Origin: Cellvibrionaceae bacterium
GTDB taxonomy: Bacteria; Pseudomonadota; Gammaproteobacteria; Pseudomonadales; Cellvibrionaceae
Direction: 5' to 3'
DNA: 29,007 nucleotides
Assembly (NCBI GenBank): GCA_021151825.1
Contig: JAGKWQ010000020.1
Location: 1-29,007 of the forward strand
Position numbers and translations under genes: made by a program. A model generated the notes under the pieces. The model was not told where the DNA came from and searched no databases. It saw only the letters and a list, made by a program, of their open reading frames with translations. Shown piece by piece: positions 1 to 9,100 of this stretch. The first letter of the stretch is position 1. The number at the start of each line of letters is the position of its first letter.

Positions 1-9
1 TAAAGCTGA

Positions 10-53
10 AACTAAAAGGACTGAGTCCGGTGCAATACCGAACCCAGTCCTTT
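10..53 (-). terminator. Probable terminator of the ABC export operon
   Basis: Arms at 15-30 and 38-53 pair over 16 positions with two mismatches and a 7-nt loop. Read on the minus strand the stem is followed by TTTTAGTTT. It lies about 80 nt past the stop of the last permease gene, so it most likely ends that operon. The U-tract is interrupted, so strength is uncertain. Confidence 0.6.
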
Positions 54-130
54 CGTTAAACCCCTGCGGTTATGTCCAACTTTTGGGGTGCAGTTCAAAT
101 GCAGCGGTTTTTTTATAACAAAAACACCAG

Positions 131-1321
131 TCAAACTTCGCGAAGCGCCGTTGCTACTGGCAAGCGTGCTGCACGAATAGCGGGAAAAAATCCGCCGATA
201 AAACCAATCACTGTGGCAAAAATAACACCTTGTATTAATAAATCCGGCGTCACTGCAAAATCAAAAACTACCTGGCTAAAGCTGGCAAAATTCAGCGTTG
301 ATACCGTGTAGCCGTTAAAAATAAAATACACAATGACCGAACCAATCACGCCGCCAATAATGGCCAGCACCAACGATTCTACCAAGGTAGAAATTGCGAC
401 GGGTGTTGCACCAAACCCCAGCGCACGCAAGGTTGCAATTTCACGAGTGCGGTTGGCCACTGATGTGTACATCGTATTGATCGCGCCAAAGATCGCACCG
501 AGTGCCATGAGTATTGCTAATGGATAACCAATAATTTTAATGAATTTACTGAGAGGCTCAGACTGTTGCGAGAGATAATCGGTTTCGCGTTTAACATCCA
601 GATTTAATTTTGGATCAGCGGCAACCGCCGCTTTAAATGCGTTAAGACCATTTTTATCATCCAGCTTTACCCGCACAATTTGATAGCTGTTGCCACGGCG
701 ATAGGCATTTTGCAAAATCTTGGCATCGCACCAGATTTCTGACTCCGCCAAACCACCACCTGCTTCAAACACCCCCACAACATTCCACTCCGTTTGGCCG
801 AGTTTGATAGTGGAACCTACGCTTAAATTGGCAAATTGGGTTTTCGCACCACGACCAACAATCAATTCATTTTTCCCCGGCTCAAAATTTCTGCCTTCGA
901 TAATGCTGAATTGTTTGCGTACAGAAAACGCCAAAGGTTCAACTCCGCGCAGTGGCGCATTTGCGCTGGCGTCTTTGTTGCGCATGGGAATATCAACGAT
1001 CACAAATAATTCCGGCGAACTCAGCGGAGCACCCTCTTTTTTTGCGATACCGGGCAGGTTCGCGATGAGTTGGGCTTGATCATAACCAAGGCCACTATTC
1101 ATTTCTGTGGTAGCGCCGGCACGCATCAACATCAACACATCATCAGAGCCGGCATTTACCATAGTGCGCTGGAAACCACTCGCCATGGAGAGCACACCAA
1201 TAAACACTCCGACCACACAAGCCACACCAAATACGGCTACCGAAGAGGTTCCCAAACGCTGCGGAAGGTTACGCAGGTTCATGATCGTAATAATGACAAT
1301 TTGAGCAATCCCATTAAACAT
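131..1321 (-). CDS. ABC transporter permease, FtsX/MacB type (second permease)
   Basis: A 396-residue inner-membrane permease. One hydrophobic segment lies near residues 27-47, then a periplasmic region of about 210 residues, then three membrane segments near 262-285, 310-335 and 362-380. The REIATLRALGFG stretch at 293-304 and the PAIRAARLPVATALRE end are typical of the FtsX/MacB permease family, whose members use ATP-driven conformational change to drive export or lipoprotein release rather than classic substrate transport. It starts 2 nt after the first permease stops and is last in the operon, so the two permeases probably form a heterodimer. The cargo cannot be told from sequence. Confidence 0.85.
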   Translation of the reverse strand: MFNGIAQIVIITIMNLRNLPQRLGTSSVAVFGVACVVGVFIGVLSMASGFQRTMVNAGSDDVLMLMRAGATTEMNSGLGYDQAQLIANLPGIAKKEGAPLSSPELFVIVDIPMRNKDASANAPLRGVEPLAFSVRKQFSIIEGRNFEPGKNELIVGRGAKTQFANLSVGSTIKLGQTEWNVVGVFEAGGGLAESEIWCDAKILQNAYRRGNSYQIVRVKLDDKNGLNAFKAAVAADPKLNLDVKRETDYLSQQSEPLSKFIKIIGYPLAILMALGAIFGAINTMYTSVANRTREIATLRALGFGATPVAISTLVESLVLAIIGGVIGSVIVYFIFNGYTVSTLNFASFSQVVFDFAVTPDLLIQGVIFATVIGFIGGFFPAIRAARLPVATALREV

Positions 1322-1323
1322 AA

Positions 1324-2481
1324 TTAGCGTCTCCGTAATGCAGCAACAATGTTTAACTGCAAACCTTGCAGCGCTGGAATAATGCCGGTGAGCACGCCGA
1401 ATAAAAACATCAGCCCTACGCCAAATAGCATCATTGTTGTGGATAGATGTAGCCCGGGTAATGTGGATGCCATGGATGTCGCTGCACCACCCAAAATTAT
1501 TTTAGCGAGGAATAACCCGACAAGGCCGCCGATCAGAGAAATAACAATTGCCTCAACCAGTACCAGTAACATCACCGCCACATCGGAAAAACCGAGGGTT
1601 TTGAGAATCGCTAGTTCTGGAATTCGTTCACGAAAAGATTGCGCCATGGTATTACCGGCAACCAATAACATGGTGAAAAATACGGCACCCAAAATTAAGG
1701 TAGTGATCAGCCCTATATCGCCAAATTGTTTAGCAAAAGATTTGGCAAATTCTTTTTCACTGCTGGTTTTTGTCTCGGCGGGAGAATTAGCAAACATGAT
1801 ATCGACAGCAGCAGCTACTTGCGCAGCTTGCTTGGGATCTTTAACGCGAATAATTAACCAACCCAATGTACCTTTGGCATATTGGCGTGCCTCATCAAAA
1901 TAATCGTAATGGATAAGCATGGTATTTACGTCTGCACTTTTGCTTTTGGTTTCGTAGATACCTTCAATCACAAACTCCCAGGTGGTGCTGCCATTTTCTT
2001 GCGGGAATAATCCAATTAGCGGAATGCGATCACCGACTTTCCATTTGAAGCGATCAATCAATCCTTTACCCACGACGACACCGACACGATTTTTTTTCCA
2101 GGCTTGCATCTGCTCTTCCGGCAGGCTGATCATATCTTTGTAAATTTCAAAATACTCATCAGCAATGACTGGAAATTGTGGGAACTGGTTTTTTGCGTCC
2201 TGATAATAACCGCCAAACCAATTCGCTGAAGTTGCTTTATCAACGCCATCGATCCCTTGTACTTTGCCGAGATAAGCTTCAGGGAGCGGCTGGATCAGTG
2301 AAATTTTATTGATGCTGATAAGGCGATCTTCACCAGCAATTTCGGCGCCTTGATCAAATGCTGCCGCCAAACTGCGCAGCAATCCAAACAGCAAAAATGC
2401 AATCATGATCGACAACAACGTCAAAATAGTGCGCGCTTTTTTACGCCCCAGATTGCTTAACAAAAATTGTACGTAGTACAT
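1324..2481 (-). CDS. ABC transporter permease, FtsX/MacB type (first permease)
   Basis: A 385-residue permease with the FtsX layout: an N-terminal membrane segment near residues 18-40, a large periplasmic domain, and three C-terminal membrane segments. The sequence RERIPELAILKTLGF before the second C-terminal segment is the family coupling region that contacts the ATPase. Two nucleotides separate it from the ATPase gene stop and two from the next permease, so translation is probably coupled. It is related to but clearly distinct from the neighbouring permease, which suggests an asymmetric membrane pair, unlike MacB, in which one polypeptide carries both ATPase and permease. Confidence 0.85.
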   Translation of the reverse strand: MYYVQFLLSNLGRKKARTILTLLSIMIAFLLFGLLRSLAAAFDQGAEIAGEDRLISINKISLIQPLPEAYLGKVQGIDGVDKATSANWFGGYYQDAKNQFPQFPVIADEYFEIYKDMISLPEEQMQAWKKNRVGVVVGKGLIDRFKWKVGDRIPLIGLFPQENGSTTWEFVIEGIYETKSKSADVNTMLIHYDYFDEARQYAKGTLGWLIIRVKDPKQAAQVAAAVDIMFANSPAETKTSSEKEFAKSFAKQFGDIGLITTLILGAVFFTMLLVAGNTMAQSFRERIPELAILKTLGFSDVAVMLLVLVEAIVISLIGGLVGLFLAKIILGGAATSMASTLPGLHLSTTMMLFGVGLMFLFGVLTGIIPALQGLQLNIVAALRRR

Positions 2482-2483
2482 AA

Positions 2484-3209
2484 TTAGTGTCCTCCGGCAT
2501 TGCCATTAGTCACTAGCGAACCTTTATCCATATGCAATATATGGCGAGCATGATCTGCCGCGCGCGGGTCATGGGTTACCATGATGATGGTTTTTTTCTG
2601 TTGTTGGTTCAGCGTTTGTAACAGCGATAAAATTTCATCGGCCGTGGCGCGATCCAAATCACCGGTGGGCTCGTCACAGAGTAATAAATCCGGATCACTC
2701 ACCAGCGCACGCGCAATTGCGACGCGCTGCTCCTGTCCGCCGGATAATTCACTCGGATAATGTTTGGCGCGATTGGATAAGCCGACTAACTCCAATGCCG
2801 CCGCAACATGATGCTTGCGCTGTTTACTGCTGAGATTAGTGAGCAATAATGGCAACTCCACATTTTTTTCAGCAGTGAGCACCGGCATTAAATTATAAAA
2901 TTGAAAAATAAAACCGACATGGCGTGCGCGCCACTTGGTGAGTTGCGATGAGGACATTTTATCCAGGCGCTGCTCGCCAATAATTAATTCACCGGAGGTC
3001 GGTGAATCCAGCCCGCCCAACAAATTTAATAAGGTAGTTTTTCCCGAACCCGACGGCCCCATCAACGCGAGGAAGTCACCGCGATGGATATCCAGATCCA
3101 ATTCAGAAAGCACTTTGACTTGCTCTTTACCCTTTTTATAGGCCTTGCTAACACCTTTGAGCTGTACGAGTAATTCGTCGTTGACGACTTGGGATTCGAG
3201 CGCAGTCAT
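2484..3209 (-). CDS. ABC transporter ATP-binding protein (MacB/LolD class)
   Basis: A complete 241-residue ATPase. Walker A GPSGSGKTT is at residues 51-59, the Q-loop glutamine near 103, the signature LSGGQ at 155-159 followed by EQRVAIARA, Walker B LLLCDE at 175-180 with the following PTGDLD, and the switch histidine in MVTHD at 213. These place it in the MacB/LolD/FtsE group of stand-alone ATPases that power FtsX-fold permeases. A near-ideal ribosome site (AGGA) lies just before the ATG. The two permease genes follow almost without a gap, whereas 244 nt separate it from the adaptor gene upstream. Confidence 0.93.
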   Translation of the reverse strand: MTALESQVVNDELLVQLKGVSKAYKKGKEQVKVLSELDLDIHRGDFLALMGPSGSGKTTLLNLLGGLDSPTSGELIIGEQRLDKMSSSQLTKWRARHVGFIFQFYNLMPVLTAEKNVELPLLLTNLSSKQRKHHVAAALELVGLSNRAKHYPSELSGGQEQRVAIARALVSDPDLLLCDEPTGDLDRATADEILSLLQTLNQQQKKTIIMVTHDPRAADHARHILHMDKGSLVTNGNAGGH

Positions 3210-3321
3210 AGATCCTCCAGGAAGTTAGACCAGCATGGGACATTGGAAAAAAGGATATTGTTTTTATTCAACCAACAAGGAACACTAAACGATAAAACAG
3301 AAGATATTTTTATTCTTATCC

Positions 3322-3350
3322 AACCTCCTGCCAGCGTGTGGCAGGAGGTT
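3322..3350. repeat. Perfect 12-bp hairpin between adaptor and ATPase genes
   Basis: Arms AACCTCCTGCCA (3322-3333) and TGGCAGGAGGTT (3339-3350) pair perfectly around a 5-nt loop. Neither strand has a convincing U-tract afterwards, so it is not a clear terminator. It sits in the 244-nt gap inside an otherwise compact operon and could be a processing, stability or attenuation element, or a protein-binding palindrome. I see no open reading frame worth calling in this gap (3210-3453). Confidence 0.7.
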
Positions 3351-3453
3351 TCAATATTAACTGCGGCACCATGTTTAACACGTTAACTGTTGTAGTCGCA
3401 TGTTGCTAATTTTTACGCTTCAATCATTTACGTCGCGATTTTTTTACAACAGG

Positions 3454-4674
3454 CTATTGCTCAATCCTGGCACCGTCTTTTAATTCGGGAGTAATCTCCA
3501 CCACAAAATCTTCACCCGGACGCAACCCGCTACCGATATAAATATCATTGCCGTAGCTGGCTTTGATAGTCACTTTGCGCAATTCAGCAACGCCATCTTT
3601 CACTACGAAAATAAATTTATCTTCGCCTTCATTGCGCACTGCACTGATCGGCACGCGCACACCTAATGGCTCTTTGGGTTTTTCTTCTGCAACTGGCTCG
3701 GCATTAAGAAAGGCAACTTTCACCCCCATGTCCGGCAATATACGCGGGTCGCTGACTTGAAAACCGATACGCACTTTTACTGTGGCTTTCTGGCGATCTG
3801 CCGCTGGAATAATGGCAATCACCTTCGCGGGAATTTTCCAATCCGGATAGGCCTCCAACACCGCTTGCACAAATTGTTCGTCGCGCACGCGCTGGATGTA
3901 GGATTCATTTACATCCACTTCAATTTCCAGCGATGCCATATCCACTAGCGTACAAATACCGGTGCGGGTAAAACCTCCACCTGCAGAAATCGGGGAAATC
4001 ATTTCACCCGGTTGGGAATCCTTGCTGATGACCACACCGGTAAACGGCGCGCGCAGCGTCAGGTCTTCCAGGTTTTGTTGCTGCAGGGCGAGACGTTTTT
4101 GGCTGACATCGACATCCGCATTGCGCGACTCCAATTGCGCGCGCAGGGATTCGAAATCGGCACGCGCTTTATCCAGCGCAGCGGCACTCACCAATTGCTG
4201 GCGCGCTAATTCAGTGTTGCGTTCCAGCGTTAATTTCGCCTCGGTTAAACGCGCCTGGGCTTCTGCTACCAGGGTTTTGGCGGAACGAAGTTCTGCCCTG
4301 CTCAACGCTACCGATTTGGTGGTATTGGAATCATCCAGGCGCGCGACCACCTGGTCTTTTTCAACGCGCTGGCCTTCTTCAACAAAAATTTCTGCTACAC
4401 GGCCCGTCACCTTGGACGATACCGTAGAAATGCGACGTGCCACCACATAACCGGTGGCATCCAATACGGTAGCAGATGAGGAATCGGGCACAGCCATACG
4501 CGCCATTTCAATCTGGACCTTCACCGGGTCCGGCTCGTAAAGAAAACTGATGCCGAAGGCTATCGCCAGAATCGCAATACCACCGCCAATCCAGAGGTGC
4601 GTTTTGCTTTCGCCCGCATAAGGCTGGTCGCGATCAATACGGAGTTGCGATAAAAGTTCGTCTTTATTAGTCAC
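3454..4674 (-). CDS. Periplasmic adaptor (membrane fusion) subunit, HlyD/MacA family
   Basis: A 406-residue adaptor predicted to bridge the inner-membrane permeases to an outer-membrane channel. Residues 1-25 are cytoplasmic and 27-46 form one membrane anchor. A biotinyl-lipoyl-like half motif with VTGRVAEIFVEEGQRV lies near 89-104, an Ala/Glu/Arg-rich coiled-coil hairpin at about 118-200, and the second lipoyl half with LRAPFTGVVISKDSQPGEMI near 207-226. Beta-barrel and membrane-proximal domains follow. Translation starts at a GTG (4672-4674). No TolC-like gene is in the window, so the outer-membrane partner is probably shared or encoded elsewhere. MacA or DevB would be the closest named relatives. 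Confidence 0.88.
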   Translation of the reverse strand: MTNKDELLSQLRIDRDQPYAGESKTHLWIGGGIAILAIAFGISFLYEPDPVKVQIEMARMAVPDSSSATVLDATGYVVARRISTVSSKVTGRVAEIFVEEGQRVEKDQVVARLDDSNTTKSVALSRAELRSAKTLVAEAQARLTEAKLTLERNTELARQQLVSAAALDKARADFESLRAQLESRNADVDVSQKRLALQQQNLEDLTLRAPFTGVVISKDSQPGEMISPISAGGGFTRTGICTLVDMASLEIEVDVNESYIQRVRDEQFVQAVLEAYPDWKIPAKVIAIIPAADRQKATVKVRIGFQVSDPRILPDMGVKVAFLNAEPVAEEKPKEPLGVRVPISAVRNEGEDKFIFVVKDGVAELRKVTIKASYGNDIYIGSGLRPGEDFVVEITPELKDGARIEQ

Positions 4675-4911
4675 AGTGCACTTGCCCTTGTCTTGTGGTT
4701 TTTATCTGGAACTTTGGTCCAGGCGTGCGCATTATCACGCAAGTCCGGAGCGCGAGCCTAGCAGTTTCAAAGCGGGAGAGACACTATTTGAGGGCATTTT
4801 GACTATGGTGTCGCCCCGGCTGCTTGCGTCCCTATCCTGTAACCACGGCTCATCATAAAAGCCTGTAACGTAGGACAGAATAAGGACCGGCAAGCGCCAG
4901 GTAAAACCACG

Positions 4912-4936
4912 ATTGTCATTGGGTTTACATGACAAT
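4912..4936. repeat. Interrupted palindrome ATTGTCAT-N9-ATGACAAT
   Basis: Perfect 8-bp arms at 4912-4919 and 4929-4936 are separated by 9 nt. It lies just beyond the stop of the solute-binding gene and upstream of the adaptor gene. It could be an operator or part of an mRNA 3' structure. No U-run follows. Apart from this and the adjoining hairpin, the gap 4675-4949 shows no supported gene. Confidence 0.4.
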
Positions 4937-4944
4937 TATCAGGA

Positions 4945-4971
4945 AGGCTTTAAATGGCTGGTTTAAAGCCT
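4945..4971 (-). terminator. Hairpin at the 3' end of the solute-binding gene
   Basis: Arms AGGCTTTAAA (4945-4954) and TTTAAAGCCT (4962-4971) pair perfectly with a 7-nt loop, and the gene's stop codon lies within the structure. There is no U-tract on the minus strand, so this may be a stability or Rho-associated structure rather than an intrinsic terminator. Confidence 0.35.
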
Positions 4972-5867
4972 GCCATTTCTTTTGGCAGTATGGGATTTTC
5001 AAGGGTGATGCGAGTGCGTTTAGCCACGTGCAATTGGCCTAGCAAATCACCATAGAAGCGGTTAAATATTTTATCCAGCTCGCCGTTGGCGCTAATGGTT
5101 TGCAAACCATTAGTTACACGATCTGCCAACGCCGGCTGTTGCGGATTCACATAAAACACCAACGGAAACGGGTAGTACACCAACAGCGAAGGCTCGACGA
5201 TTAACTTGCCGGATTTTGCCGCGCGCTCGGTAAATACACTGGTCACTTCATTTGCACCGAAGGTTACATAATCGAATTCGTTATTTTCCAAGCGCTGGAA
5301 TAAATCATCAAAACTGCCCTTTTCAACGACCGGATAACCGTTGTGGCGAAACAACCCGGCATCAGCCCAGGTATTGGGAATTCCCATACGCAATTTTTTC
5401 AAATCAGCCGCCGATTTAATCGCGGCAAATGTTGCGGCGTCAGCTTTGCGGACAATTAAAATCCGATAACCCAAAATACCTTTCATCAATGGCAGGGGAA
5501 TCAGGATTTTTTGTTCATTGGCTAACTTTTGATTACCCGCTACGGTGCCAAAAATATCGAAGCCTTTGCTGCGAAATACACTGGCCTCATCTTCTGCGAG
5601 TGGATAATCCTCGCGGCTTTCTACAATGGAAAAAGTGCCTTTTGTGGCTTCTGTCGCCGTTAGCACTGCGTCGAGAATTTCACGTTCATATTGCTGGCGC
5701 GATGGGGTTTTATTGCCGTTCCAGAATTTAATTGCTGTTGCCGGTTTTAATTCGGCAGAGGCAGGTTTATCGGCAGCAAATGCCATTGCTGCTGCACAAC
5801 AAGCAGCCAGTAAAAATGTCTGCGGTATAACTTTTCTGCACAAATGAAAAAAACCTGTTGATGACAT
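4950..5867 (-). CDS. Secreted solute-binding-like protein (periplasmic binding protein type 2 fold)
   Basis: A 305-residue exported protein. A signal peptide spans about residues 1-32, with a hydrophobic core FLLAACCAAAMAFA and likely cleavage after AFA. The rest resembles family-3 solute-binding proteins: an ADLKKLRMGIPNTWADAG region like the hinge, VEKGSFDDLFQRLENNEFDYVTFG like the second lobe, and a C-terminal NGELDKIFNRFYGD motif common in this fold. No transport permease or ATPase adjoins it. It is divergent from the hybrid kinase gene, so a role as a periplasmic signal-binding partner is plausible but inferred. Start chosen from the signal peptide and the upstream GAGAGG. Confidence 0.75.
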   Translation of the reverse strand: MSSTGFFHLCRKVIPQTFLLAACCAAAMAFAADKPASAELKPATAIKFWNGNKTPSRQQYEREILDAVLTATEATKGTFSIVESREDYPLAEDEASVFRSKGFDIFGTVAGNQKLANEQKILIPLPLMKGILGYRILIVRKADAATFAAIKSAADLKKLRMGIPNTWADAGLFRHNGYPVVEKGSFDDLFQRLENNEFDYVTFGANEVTSVFTERAAKSGKLIVEPSLLVYYPFPLVFYVNPQQPALADRVTNGLQTISANGELDKIFNRFYGDLLGQLHVAKRTRITLENPILPKEMAGFKPAI

Positions 5868-6007
5868 AGGAGACCTCTCATAGTAATTGTAATTTTATTT
5901 GTCGTTATTTAACGCATTGCCCGCTGTCGATAGCGCATCATAATCAATCAGTTCCCGGCCTTACACCCACCGCCACAATTAATCGTGCTTACCAATGGCC
6001 GCCAATA

Positions 6008-6061
6008 TTTACGAAGCAAAAGCCAGCGCTTTACGAAACTCATGCCAGCGCTTTACGAAGC
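6008..6061. repeat. Three direct repeats TTTACGAARC with exact 22-bp period
   Basis: TTTACGAAGC at 6008-6017, TTTACGAAAC at 6030-6039 and TTTACGAAGC at 6052-6061 are spaced 22 bp apart. The 16-bp unit GCCAGCGCTTTACGAA is repeated exactly at 6022-6037 and 6044-6059. The period of about two helical turns puts the copies on one face of DNA, as expected of a cooperative regulator-binding array. It lies in the 281-nt divergent region upstream of the hybrid kinase gene. Confidence 0.75.
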
Positions 6062-6148
6062 TTAGCCGTTAACAAATGCAATACTGCAAAAAATCGGCTC
6101 TATACTATAAATCCGTACTTACACCGCGATGCGCATCCGTAAGCCTGT

Positions 6149-9100
6149 ATGACCGGTTCCGAGACCGCAGATACGATTCGACTCATGTTAAATATCTTCA
6201 TCGACAACGATACTCCCGCGTTACTACTCCATGGCAGCCACAATCCGTGGCTGGTGTTTGTTTCTATTGTCGTCGCCATTATTTCGTCAATGATGGGACT
6301 GCAAATTGCCGGTATGGCAGGCTCTGCCAAAGGGCGCCTGTTGCATCAGGTGGCGCTGATTTCAGGCTCACTTGCGCTGGGGGGTGGAATCTGGTCGATG
6401 CACTTTATCGGCATGCTGGCGTTTGAACTGGGCACTCATGTGCATTACAACCCGGCGATCACCATTATCTCGATGGCACCCTCGGTATTTGCGTCCTGGG
6501 TCACGCTGTTAATGCTATCCAATGAACGAATCACCCGCCGCCAACTGATCATTGGCGGGGTGTTGGTGGGATCGGGAATCGGCGCCATGCATTACAGCGG
6601 TATGGCCGCCATGCATATGGAGGCGGTCCTACGCTATGACCTCGCCTGGTTTATTACCTCGATTGTGGTTGCCGTTGTGCTTGCGATGCTCGCGCTCTGG
6701 ATTCGTTTTGGGTTGCGCAATCGCGCCCGCTTCAGCTCGACCCAAGCCACGTTGTTAGCCGGTGTCATAATGGGGTTGGCAATTGCGGGGATGCATTACA
6801 CCGGTATGGCCGCTGCGCGTTTTATTGGCACACCGGATAACAATTTTGCCGCCGACAACAGCCGCAACTTTCTCGCCATTATTATCGGTGTAACAACCGT
6901 TGCAATTAGTTTGCTGGTGCTCGCCGGCAACCTCATCCTGCGCTATCGCCAGCTTTATGCGCAGATGCAGGAAAGCGAATCGCGCTTGCGTGCGATAGTA
7001 GATACCGCGGTCGATGGCATCATCACCATCGACGGCAATGGCAGCATCATCGCCATGAACCATGCGGCGGAAAAATTATTCGGGTGGAACATCGATGAAT
7101 TAAAAGGCAAAAACATTAACCTGCTAATGCCTGAGCCTTACCATTCCGGACATGATCAATATTTAAAAAATTATCACACCACACACCAGGCAAAAATTAT
7201 TGGCGTGGGCCGTGAAGTCACGGCGCTACGCAAAGATGGCAAACATGTTCCCGTGCGTCTGGCCGTAGGCAAGGCGGAAATTCCTGGCCAGAAATTATTT
7301 GTCGGTTTTGTTAGCGATTTGACCGAAAGAATTGCGATGGAGCGCGAATTGTCATCGCGCGAGCTGCAATACCGAACGCTTATTAGCAATATTCCCGGGG
7401 TTGCATTTCGTTCACAAGCCAATCCGCCCTGGGCAGTTATTTTTATCAGCGATGCCATAGGCGCACTCAGCGGTTGGGAAACAGAAAAGTTTTTTTCCGG
7501 CGAAATTAACCTGGGCGATATTGTTCACCCGGATGATGTAGACAGAGTTGCGCGCGAGCTGGAACCTGCCCTCGAAAATAGAAAGTCTTACGTTGTTGAA
7601 TACCGGATTATCCGGCGCGATAAAACCGAGCGCTGGGTTTCAGAAAGCGCGAGCGGTGTTTATGACGATGACGGCAATCTGCATTGGATTGACGGCGTGA
7701 TCATAGACATCACCGATTCCAAATTACGCAACGCCGAATTTGAAGGTGTAGTCCACGCTATCAGCCGTGCCATGGCGGTTGCCGAATTTGATATGAACGG
7801 CTACATCATCGACGCCAATGAAAATTTCCTCGCCCTCATGGGTTATGAACTAAAAGAATTGTTTGGCCATCATCACAGCATGTTGTGCTTGCCCGAGGAA
7901 ATTAACAGCACTGAATATCGTATTTTCTGGGATAACTTACGCTTGGGTAATTTCCAAAGCGGTGAATTTTTACGCTTGGGAAAAGACGATAAAAAAATCT
8001 GGATTCAAGCCGCATACAACCCCATCTTCGATGCCGATGGCAAGCCGTGGAAAGTGGTTAAGTTAGCGACTGATTTATCCGAGCGCAAATCCATGGAAAC
8101 CGATTTAATGATCGCCAAGGATCGCGCTGAAAAAGCGTCATCGGCAAAAGGCATGTTCCTCGCCAATATGAGCCATGAGATTCGCACCCCCATGAATGCG
8201 ATTATCGGCTTTACCGAAGTACTTATTAATTCACCGTTGCAACCCGAACAACTAAAACATTTGCAAACTGTACGGCGCTCAGCAGGTTCATTATTGAGTT
8301 TGCTTAACGACATTCTGGATACTGCAAAACTTGAACGCGGTGCGCTGGAATTAGACCTTGAAGTATTTTCTCTGAAAGAACTGTGCAATCAAATCTTGCA
8401 GGAATTACATATCCAGGCGGATAAAAAATCACTCATATTAACTTTCGATTTTTTACCGGGAACACGCGATTATGTGCTCGGCGATGCATTACGCCTGCGC
8501 CAGGTGTTAATTAATTTATTAGGCAACGCCGTTAAATTTACTGAACAAGGTGATGTCACCTTGCGCGTTGCGGAAGATGGCCATAATGTGGTGCTCAAAG
8601 TGATTGATACCGGTATCGGTATTGCGGAAGATCGCATCCAGCATATTTTTACACCGTTCACACAAGCAGACGCTTCTATGGCGCGCCGCTTCGGCGGAAC
8701 CGGCTTGGGCACAACTATCGCAAGGCAACTCACTGAACTGATGGGAGGGACTATCACTGCAACCAGCGCCCCAGGTAAAGGCAGCTGCTTTGAAGTATCG
8801 CTGCCACTACCTGCGGCACACGCGGTAAAAAAAGTCGCGCCCACACAAAAAATTTCATTGCCGATTTTAAATATATTGATCGCCGATGATGTGCCACAAA
8901 ATATTGAAGTGTTGCAATTAATGTTAACGCGTGACGGCCATCGCACCGTTACCGCGAGCAATGGGTTGGAAGCTTGCCAACGATTCCAGCAACAAACATT
9001 CGATATTGTATTGATGGATATTCAAATGCCTGAAGTGGATGGTTTGCAAGCGTGCAAAATGATCCGGCAGTGGGAGCTCGCGCATGCAAAACCGGTTACG

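Noticed and set aside
4735..4935. 66-codon minus-strand frame in the adaptor upstream gap
   Set aside because: No ribosome site, no recognisable motif, and it sits in a likely promoter region.
6022..6059. Repeats as a CRISPR array or replication origin
   Set aside because: Only three 10-bp units with 12-nt spacing, no cas or rep genes, and no AT-rich unwinding region or DnaA boxes recognised.
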